NCBI GenBank assembly: GCA_019634625.1
Contig: JAHCBA010000011.1
Location: 1 to 64,000 of the forward strand
Direction of reading: 5' to 3'
Length of the DNA: 64,000 bases
DNA from: Verrucomicrobiia bacterium
Lineage (GTDB): Bacteria > Verrucomicrobiota > Verrucomicrobiia > Limisphaerales > CAIMTB01
The notes under the pieces are model-generated. The model was not told the DNA's origin, did not search any database, and worked only from the letters and a program-made list of their open reading frames with translations. Both the position numbers and the translations under genes were made by a program. Below, piece after piece: positions 57,810 through 64,000 of the stretch (positions are counted from its first letter, which is position 1; each line of letters opens with the position of its first letter).

Positions 57810-58216
57810 CCCTGTCGGCCGAGTTCGAGGAGGCGTTTCCACTGGGCCGGGGAGACCGGCATGACCGAGAGGCGGGATTGCCGGACCAGGGCGAGTTCCC
57901 GGAGGTTCGCGTCGTCGCGAATGGCGGCGAGGGGAACGGGGTATGGGAGGGGTTCGCCTGCCTTCAGATCGACGCAGGACCAGTCGCCCTCGGTGGCGGT
58001 GGGATCGGGATAGGCCTCGCGGACGACCGAGGCGATACCGACCACCTCCCTGCCCTCCCCGCTGTGGTAGTAGGCCACCTGGTCACCTTCCCGCATGGCA
58101 CGGAGGTGATTGCGGGCCTGAAAATTGCGGACGCCGGTCCAGGCCGTGCGGCCGTCGGCGACGAAGGCAGTCCATGCGTAATCGGCGGGTTCCTGTTTCA
58201 CGAGCCAGTGATTCAT
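57746..58216 (-). CDS. EVE-domain protein
   Basis: A 156-residue EVE (PUA-like) protein. It starts NHWLVKQEPADYAW, the family start, and continues with WTGVRNFQARNHLRAMREGDQVAYYHSGEGREVVGIASVVREAYPD, as in the small single-domain EVE proteins of many bacteria. EVE domains bind modified bases (5-methylcytosine, 5-hydroxymethylcytosine) or modified RNA. The binding partners of the short bacterial form are unknown. ATG 58216 is the natural start even though the frame is open to 58375. The C-terminal about 20 residues (PVPDAPAGSGGGRRPRPR) overlap the MFS gene on the other strand. Confidence 0.92.
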   Translation of the reverse strand: MNHWLVKQEPADYAWTAFVADGRTAWTGVRNFQARNHLRAMREGDQVAYYHSGEGREVVGIASVVREAYPDPTATEGDWSCVDLKAGEPLPYPVPLAAIRDDANLRELALVRQSRLSVMPVSPAQWKRLLELGRQGQPPVPDAPAGSGGGRRPRPR

Positions 58217-58301
58217 GAGAAGAGTGCGCCGCGGGGCCATCCCGGGGGGCAGTGCGGCGTCCATTCTGTCGAAGGAGGGGACGCTCAACAACCGATCCCT
58301 T

Positions 58302-58326
58302 TTCCCACGACTCCGGGATGCACGGG
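58302..58326. repeat. Solo end of the dispersed element
   Basis: CCCACGACTCCGGGATGCAC (within 58302-58326) equals the right end of the elements; its complement GTGCATCCCGGAGTCGTGGG matches copy A's left end in 17 or more positions. No core or partner end is near. It lies in the spacer upstream of the EVE gene and of the large secreted protein. Confidence 0.6.
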
Positions 58327-58379
58327 GTTCGAGAAATTCCGGAATTTTTGGTTTGTCCGACGCACGCGCTCCCATCTAG

Positions 58380-61300
58380 ATGCGCGCAATCATGGATGCC
58401 CGATGGCGATGGGCGCGGAGGCTGACCGCGCTGGCGATGCTGGCGATGGGGCTCGATGCGGGGGCGCAACCGAGGCTGGATGTCTCCCTGATGCCCGGAG
58501 GGGCCATTCGACTGGTCTGGGAGGATCCTGCCGGCGGCTACGCCCTGGAGCGGTCGGGGGGAGTGGGGGGAGGGCTGGGTTGGGAGACCGAGACGCGGGT
58601 GCCGGTCCTGGAGGGCTCGCGATGGGCGGTCGAGGTTCCGATTGTCTCGGAAGCGCAGTACTTTCGATTGCGGTTGCGGGACGCGGCGGGGCCGATGACG
58701 ACGGTGGTCGAGACATCGCCAGCGGGGGGGGAGACTTCGGTCTCTGTCACGCGCGAGACGGTGTTTCAACTCTCGAAGCCGCTGGCGGCAGGGACGGTCC
58801 TGGGGTCGCAGCGGGTGGTGGCGGAGGCGCTGGGCCGGACGTTGCTCGCTCGCGCTGAACTGTCCGGTGACCGGCGCCGGGTGACCCTGTACTACCTGGA
58901 GCGGCTGCCACCCGGAGCCCGGGTCTGGGTCCGGTTCGACGGGGACGGATTGATGGACGAATCCGGGCGGCCGGTGGATCCGGATGGGGACGGCTTTCCG
59001 GGGGGGCAGTTGTGGTTGCGATTCGAGACGGCGAACTCGGCGCCGCTGGCGAACACGGCGGTGATCGGGCGGGTCCTGGCATCCGAACCGGGACCGGGCG
59101 GAGTGGACGTGCCGTTGCCGGGTGTGACCATCACGGTGGACGGCCAGGAGGAGGCGTTGCGGACGGTGACCGACGCGGAGGGGCGATTTCGACTCGATCC
59201 ATCGCCGGTGGGGCGGTTCTTCGTCAACATCGACGGGAGGACGGCGACAGCGAGCGACTGGCCGGACGGCGCGTACTATCCGCTGCTGGGGAAGGCTTGG
59301 GAGGCCGTGGCGGGGCGTCCGGACAATCCGGCGGGTGGGACCGGGATCCTCTACCTGCCGAAGGTCGCCGCCGGAACGCTTCGTCCGGTGAGCGCCGTCG
59401 AGGAGACGCGGGTCACGTTTCCCGAGGCGGTCCTGGCGGAGTGGCCGGGCATGGAAGGGGTCGAGATCGTGGTGCCGCCGAACGGCCTGTTCAGCGACGA
59501 CGGAACGCGCGGGGGGCGTGTCGGGCTGGCGCCGGTGGCGTCGGACCGGTTGCCGGAACCGCTGCCGGCGGGGTTGACCCATGCGCTCGACATCTCGATC
59601 CAGACCACGGGCGGGCAGAACTTCGACCGGCCGGTGCCGGCGCGATTTCCGAACCTGCCGGACCCGGTGACGGGGGAGCGCCTTCCGCCGGGAGCGGAGA
59701 CGGCGTTGTGGAGTTTCAATCACGACACCGGCCGGTGGGAGATGCAGGGGCCGATGACGGTGACCGCGGACGGGTTGTACGCCGAGACCGATCCGGGCGT
59801 GGGAATCCGGCAGCCGGGCTGGCACGGGTCCTCGCCGGGATCGAGCGGAGGCGGGGGACCCGGCGGCCCGCCGCCGTGCAGTCCGCCCGGAATTCTGGCA
59901 CCGGGCACCTCGGAGTGCCGGGACGATGACGACGGGTGTCCGGACGATCCCGGCGAGGCGAAGAGGAGCCAGCAGGAGTGCCTGTCGAAGGCCGCCGAGT
60001 GCGCGATGAAGTGTTACCAGAAGTGCGGCAGCAGCGGGCCCATCACGAGCTGGTTCAAGGTGGGACGCGCGGGTTACGAGTGCCAGAAGGCGGCGCGCTG
60101 CGCGAAGGACTGCAAGGATTCCGGGAACCGCTGCCGGGACCGGTGGGACCCGTGCGTGCTGGGCGGCGGGGGGTTCGCCCGGTTGCTGCATGGCCGGCTG
60201 CGTCAGGGCGGGGCGGAGTTGGCGGATCCCGTGGTGGAGGCGGCGTTGCGGATTCTGGATGAGATCGAGATGCAGGAGGCCTTGTGGGACCAGTTGGTGG
60301 CGATCCTGGATCGGGCGCCGACCTTCGAGGAACTGACGTTGCCGGACCAGGCGGCTGCGGAGGCGGTGGCGCGGCAATTGGATGCCCTGTACGGGAACCG
60401 TTCGCCCGAGGCCTACTACGCGGACCAGCATCGGACCTTCCAGCAACGGGTCCTCCAGTCGTTCCATGCCGACGCGGTGTATCCGCCGGTGGAGGGGTAT
60501 TACGCGCTGGAGGATCTCGAGACCGGGCTGGTGCGGCGGGGCCGGACCGAGCCGCGGGGTTACCTCAACGGCATCGTGCTGCGGGCCAACGCGCCGTACC
60601 GCATCCGGCTGCTGCTTGGCCCGGCACTGATCTATCACGAAGCCGAGTTCGTCAGTGAGCGGGCGGGCCGGGTCACCCGGATTCCCTACGGCGAGGCTCT
60701 GGAAATGCCCGCGGTGGACCTGGACGGCGACGGGATCCCGGCGGTGGCGGAGTTTGTGCTGGGGACGCGGGATGACCTGGCGGACTCGGATGGCGACGGG
60801 GTGTCCGACCTTGAGGAATTGAAGAACGGGACCGATCCGCTGGACGGGCGACCGCGCTTCAACGGCGTGGTGGCGTCCCTGTCCCTGCCCGGGACGGCCG
60901 TGGATCTGGCGTTGTCGGGAAACACGCTGCTGGTGGCCGGAAGTGCGGCCGGGGTGTCGGTGGTGGAGGTCACGGACCCGTTGCGACCCACGGTGGCGGC
61001 CCAGTTCGCGCTGGGCGGAACCACCCGGGCGGTGGCGATCGACGGCACCCGGGGGGCGGCGGCGGCAGGGAACGAACTGGTGCTGCTCGACCTGATTGAC
61101 CCGACGCTGCCGAGGATTTATGCGCGGGTTCCCCAGGGCGCCGAGACGCGGGCCGTCACCGCCGCGGACAACACCGCGTATGCCGGGCTCATCAACGGGC
61201 AGGTCACGGCGAACGATCTGCTGGCCGGGGTGGAATGGGGAAGGGTTGCCCTGCCGGGAGGAGCGCGGGTCGAGGACGTCATCCATCACGGCGACTGGGT

Positions 61301-62900
61301 GCTCGCATGGGCGGCCGGAACGCTGCACGTGTTGACCGGGAGGAATGGCGATTTTCGTTGGGTGGCCTCGGCGAGCGGCGGGGTGGGCGCAGGGACCGCC
61401 GAACGGCGCCTGCGGATCCGGCCGAGTCTTGGACTGGCGTACGGGGCCTATCCGGAAGGCGTGGCGGTCTTCGATCTCCGCAATCCCGCGGCTCCGGCGC
61501 TGCTGGCGAGGCGGAACACGCCGCAGCGCGGATGGAAACAGTTCCTGCCGGTGCTGCCTGACCTTGCCATCGCGGCCGACGGCCTCGATCCCGTGGGCAC
61601 GGCTTCCCAGGACGTCTCGATGTACGGGATGGGCGGGGACGGAACGGAACTGACCTTCCTGGGCAGCTTTCCCACGCCGGGGGTGAGTCATGCCCTGGTG
61701 GTGGATCGGGGCGTTGCGTACCTGGCCGACGGGGCAGCGGGACTGCAGGTCATTCATTTCGTCCCGGCCGACACCGGATCGGTGGCTCCGACCCTTGTAT
61801 TGGAGGCCGACTTTTCGCTGGATCCACCGGGCATCGAGGCGGGGCAGCGCGGTCGGATCACAGCGGTGGCCAACGACGACATCTTCGTGCGGGAGGTCGA
61901 GTTTCATGTGGACGGACGGCTGGTGGCGGTGTCGAGGGCCTGGCCGTTCGTGTACACCTTCACGGCCCCGGCTCCGTCGGCCGGCGTGGACACGTTCCGC
62001 TTCCGGGCCCGTGCCGTGGACACGGCGGGCAACGCGACGTGGTCCGACGAATGGAATGTCGCCCTGCTTCCCGACCGGACCCCGCCCCGCGCAGTGGGTT
62101 CGTTCCCGCCCGATGGCGGCGTGCCCGAGACGGTCCAGACGCTGTGGGCGCGGTTCAGCGAGCCCCTCGACTTCACCTCGCTGACCGCGTCCCGGGTCCG
62201 GCTGATCTCGGCCGGGCCGGACCTTCAGTTTGGAACCGACGATGACCGCCTGGTGACGGCGGGAACGGTGGGGTACTCGCCGACGGCGTGGGCGGCCACG
62301 ATCGAGTTTGCCGAACCGCTGCCGATCGGGCGCTATCGTTTCGAGGTGTGGGAGGTCCGCGACATCGCGGGCAACATGCAGGAGGAACCGGTTCGGGTGT
62401 CCTTCTGGATCGCGCCCGGCGGGCCGGACGGTGATGCGGATGGCGATGGCCTGACGAATTCCGAGGAGGGGCTGGCGGGAACGAATCCCTTCGAGGAAGA
62501 CACCGACGGCGACGGGTGGGTGGACGAAGTGGAGGTCAACGAGGGCACCGATCCCCGGGATCCGAACTCTTTTCCGTCGTACCTGGTGCGGGCCTTTCCC
62601 CGGGTCGAGGTGCTGGCCGAGGACCCGCAGGAGATCCTGCCGCCCCACCCCGGGCCCGTTGTCGGAAGGCCACCGGTAAGCGTGTTGGTCGAACCCGATA
62701 CCGAACTGGCCCCGCCCGGGCCGTGGATCGCGCGACCGGAGGTGACGGTTCTGCGGGGGTCGGATGCCGAGGAAGCGGCGCCCGGGCCGTGGGTGGCGCG
62801 ACCGGAAGTCACCGTCCTGCGCGGGTCGGATGCGGAGGAGATGGCGCCGGGGCCTTGGCGCGGACGACCGCCGGTGATTTTGAGAGTTCTGAGACCCTGA
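58380..62900 (+). CDS. Giant secreted multidomain protein with calcium motifs and C-terminal 22-residue repeats
   Basis: A 1506-residue exported protein of unknown function. Order: Sec signal (RRLTALAMLAMGLDAGA), beta-sandwich modules, an Ig-like Big_5-type domain and a carboxypeptidase-regulatory-like module (about 235-290), a Cys-rich region (about 499-592) with at least twelve cysteines (ECAMKCYQKC, CAKDCKDSGNRC), Asp-rich calcium motifs (DLDGDGIP, DSDGDGVSD, about 780-825), a propeller-like LVIVD-type region (about 827-1140), another Ig-like domain, a Big_5-type domain (about 1240-1345), further calcium motifs (DADGDGLTNSEEG, EDTDGDGWVDEVE) and four 22-residue repeats plus a partial fifth (R-P-x-V-T-V-L-R-G-S-D-A-E-E). 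Probably cell-surface or matrix. An ATG at 58392 is an alternative start. Confidence 0.82.
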   Translation: MRAIMDARWRWARRLTALAMLAMGLDAGAQPRLDVSLMPGGAIRLVWEDPAGGYALERSGGVGGGLGWETETRVPVLEGSRWAVEVPIVSEAQYFRLRLRDAAGPMTTVVETSPAGGETSVSVTRETVFQLSKPLAAGTVLGSQRVVAEALGRTLLARAELSGDRRRVTLYYLERLPPGARVWVRFDGDGLMDESGRPVDPDGDGFPGGQLWLRFETANSAPLANTAVIGRVLASEPGPGGVDVPLPGVTITVDGQEEALRTVTDAEGRFRLDPSPVGRFFVNIDGRTATASDWPDGAYYPLLGKAWEAVAGRPDNPAGGTGILYLPKVAAGTLRPVSAVEETRVTFPEAVLAEWPGMEGVEIVVPPNGLFSDDGTRGGRVGLAPVASDRLPEPLPAGLTHALDISIQTTGGQNFDRPVPARFPNLPDPVTGERLPPGAETALWSFNHDTGRWEMQGPMTVTADGLYAETDPGVGIRQPGWHGSSPGSSGGGGPGGPPPCSPPGILAPGTSECRDDDDGCPDDPGEAKRSQQECLSKAAECAMKCYQKCGSSGPITSWFKVGRAGYECQKAARCAKDCKDSGNRCRDRWDPCVLGGGGFARLLHGRLRQGGAELADPVVEAALRILDEIEMQEALWDQLVAILDRAPTFEELTLPDQAAAEAVARQLDALYGNRSPEAYYADQHRTFQQRVLQSFHADAVYPPVEGYYALEDLETGLVRRGRTEPRGYLNGIVLRANAPYRIRLLLGPALIYHEAEFVSERAGRVTRIPYGEALEMPAVDLDGDGIPAVAEFVLGTRDDLADSDGDGVSDLEELKNGTDPLDGRPRFNGVVASLSLPGTAVDLALSGNTLLVAGSAAGVSVVEVTDPLRPTVAAQFALGGTTRAVAIDGTRGAAAAGNELVLLDLIDPTLPRIYARVPQGAETRAVTAADNTAYAGLINGQVTANDLLAGVEWGRVALPGGARVEDVIHHGDWVLAWAAGTLHVLTGRNGDFRWVASASGGVGAGTAERRLRIRPSLGLAYGAYPEGVAVFDLRNPAAPALLARRNTPQRGWKQFLPVLPDLAIAADGLDPVGTASQDVSMYGMGGDGTELTFLGSFPTPGVSHALVVDRGVAYLADGAAGLQVIHFVPADTGSVAPTLVLEADFSLDPPGIEAGQRGRITAVANDDIFVREVEFHVDGRLVAVSRAWPFVYTFTAPAPSAGVDTFRFRARAVDTAGNATWSDEWNVALLPDRTPPRAVGSFPPDGGVPETVQTLWARFSEPLDFTSLTASRVRLISAGPDLQFGTDDDRLVTAGTVGYSPTAWAATIEFAEPLPIGRYRFEVWEVRDIAGNMQEEPVRVSFWIAPGGPDGDADGDGLTNSEEGLAGTNPFEEDTDGDGWVDEVEVNEGTDPRDPNSFPSYLVRAFPRVEVLAEDPQEILPPHPGPVVGRPPVSVLVEPDTELAPPGPWIARPEVTVLRGSDAEEAAPGPWVARPEVTVLRGSDAEEMAPGPWRGRPPVILRVLRP

Positions 62901-62935
62901 CCTTTAAGACAGCCATGAAACGAGGAGACGCGAGC

Positions 62936-64000
62936 ATGAACACGAGACGAATGCCGGTTGGCCGTGCCGGTGCCTGGGTGGCGGCGCTTGTCCTGAGCCT
63001 GTGCGGCGGGCGGGTGGCGGCGTTCACACCCGGCAGCAACGGATCCTACGGGCCGATGACCATCACAGCGAACACGACTCTCGAAGTGCCGCCCGATGGC
63101 GTCTTCCACTGCACCACCATCTCCGTGGCCGGCGGCGTCACCCTGCGGTTCGCCCCCAATCCCCTGAACACGCCGATCTTTCTGCTGGCCACCGGGGACG
63201 TGACCATCAGCGGCAACATCGACATCACCGGGGCAGCCGCCAGCGGGGCCATTCCCGGGGTGGGAGGGCCGGGCGGCTTCGATGGCGGCTTTGGCGGCTT
63301 TGGCGACAGCGCTCCGGCCAACCGCGGGGGGGATGGCAATGGTCCCGGGCGCGGAGTGAACGCCACTCAACTCAACAACGCCGCCCATGCGACTGCGGCA
63401 GGATCCAACACCAACGTGTACGGCAACGTCCTTATCCTCCCGATGATCGGGGGCTCCGGCGGGGCCGGTTCCAATGGGAATCCCGGGGCGGGCGGCGGGG
63501 GTGGGGGCGGCGCGCTGCTGATCGCGTCCGCCACCCGGATCACCGTCAATGGCAACATCCGGGCCATGGGCGGATTCTCCGGTGCGGGCGGGTCGGGCAG
63601 CGGGGGGGCGGTCCGGTTGGTGGCACCGACGGGCGGCGGCAACGGATCCATCGATGTGCAGGGGGGCTCCGGGGCCGGCACGGGCCGGATCCGGATCGAC
63701 TGCACGGCGTGGGACGCCTTCCGCAACCTGCGCCTGTTCGGTCGTTCGACACGGGGCACGCGCATGTTCGTGTTCCCGGTCAATCCGCCCAGCCTGCACA
63801 TTGTCGAAGCGGCCGGGCAGACAATCGCCGTCGGGGCACCATCGGGCGTGACCGTCGAGTTGCCGGCCGGCTCACCGACGACGCAGACCGTTCGACTGCG
63901 GGGACAGGGGTTCAGCGGGAACGTGCCCGTGACGCTGGTGGTGAATCCCGAGCACACCGCCTCGACCACCTACAACCTGGTGCTCAATGGAAGCGCGAAT
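62936..64000 (+). CDS. Gly-rich secreted protein, 3' end beyond the window
   Basis: The first 355 codons of a gene that runs off the right edge. ATG 62936 has GAGGAGA eight bases upstream, one of the better Shine-Dalgarno sequences here; an in-frame ATG at 62915 is less likely. A Sec signal (RAGAWVAALVLSLCGGRVAAF) is followed by PGSNGSYGPMTITANTTLEVPPDGVF, quoted in part, and a beta-helix-like domain with V-T-I-S-G-N-I-D-I-T-G motifs and Gly-rich loops (GGPGGFDGGFGGFGD, GGGGGGGALLIAS), then FGRSTRGTRMF and Ig-like beta strands. It lies 35 bp after the giant secreted protein and is probably co-transcribed. Surface protein, function unknown. Confidence 0.8.
   Translation, partial: MNTRRMPVGRAGAWVAALVLSLCGGRVAAFTPGSNGSYGPMTITANTTLEVPPDGVFHCTTISVAGGVTLRFAPNPLNTPIFLLATGDVTISGNIDITGAAASGAIPGVGGPGGFDGGFGGFGDSAPANRGGDGNGPGRGVNATQLNNAAHATAAGSNTNVYGNVLILPMIGGSGGAGSNGNPGAGGGGGGGALLIASATRITVNGNIRAMGGFSGAGGSGSGGAVRLVAPTGGGNGSIDVQGGSGAGTGRIRIDCTAWDAFRNLRLFGRSTRGTRMFVFPVNPPSLHIVEAAGQTIAVGAPSGVTVELPAGSPTTQTVRLRGQGFSGNVPVTLVVNPEHTASTTYNLVLNGSAN

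Noticed and set aside
58083-62648. Leftward open frame of 1521 codons
   Set aside because: It is antisense to the giant secreted protein, Arg/Pro/His-rich, with no family motif; the sense frame has signal peptide and domain motifs.

Overview
The window is a high-GC bacterial chromosome segment with about 43 protein genes, one tRNA and several families of short repeats. No rRNA, phage, CRISPR array or complete insertion sequence was seen. The gene set suggests Verrucomicrobiota: secreted DUF1080 (3-keto-disaccharide hydrolase-like) proteins, several PQQ-type beta-propellers, a Tat-signal xylose-isomerase-like TIM barrel, a NYN-LOTUS protein, a GT-C/TPR membrane protein and giant secreted proteins with Asp-rich calcium motifs. 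This placement is inferred from gene content, not from a marker gene.

Layout. 1-12 kb, all leftward: 43-bp direct repeats around a palindrome; a coupled glycan pair (WecA/TagO-type phosphosugar transferase and GT4 glycosyltransferase) with a GT-C/TPR membrane protein; hisH; a DUF4870 protein; a LarA-like enzyme; a TIM-barrel isomerase; a PAS histidine kinase; a FadL-type porin. 12.2-17.9 kb, rightward: a compact three-gene operon with a SAM methyltransferase, a six-TM HK-REC-HK sensor kinase and a receiver-ATPase protein. Its order and domains resemble the Ralstonia phcB-phcS-phcR/Q quorum-sensing operon, and it is the most interesting system here. 18-29 kb: a small conserved gene, then leftward DUF1080, NYN-LOTUS, PQQ, A-type Fe-S carrier, TPR protein and uvrA. 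29-40 kb, mixed strands: universal stress protein, a REP-associated tyrosine transposase (RAYT), ubiD, PQQ protein, rnk-like, YggS-like, GH32 fructan hydrolase, Gfo/Idh/MocA oxidoreductase, HlyD-type adaptor. 40.6-45.3 kb: operon of an Rrf2 regulator, a glucosyl-3-phosphoglycerate-synthase-like glycosyltransferase and the sulfate transporter cysT-cysW-cysA, with no binding-protein gene. 45.3-51.3 kb: tRNA-Glu, SRPBCC protein, SDR-like protein coupled to an Fe-S (6-4)-type photolyase, SLC1-type symporter, PQQ propeller. 52-64 kb: DUF3857/transglutaminase/DUF2569 protein, galK with an MFS transporter, EVE-domain protein, a 1506-residue secreted protein, and a Gly-rich secreted protein cut by the window edge.

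Repeats. About 165-bp elements with inverted ends occur at 23046-23210 and 45508-45669, with a partial copy at 18565-18803 and a lone end at 58302-58326. The full and partial copies lie at 3' ends of leftward genes. They may be non-autonomous elements moved by a RAYT such as the one at 29.8 kb. AT-rich spacers at 30.9, 35.6, 40.5 and 55.2 kb share a GCCTGnC...AAT motif. Most start codons have no strong Shine-Dalgarno sequence, so several starts were chosen from signal peptides, gene overlaps or family starts.
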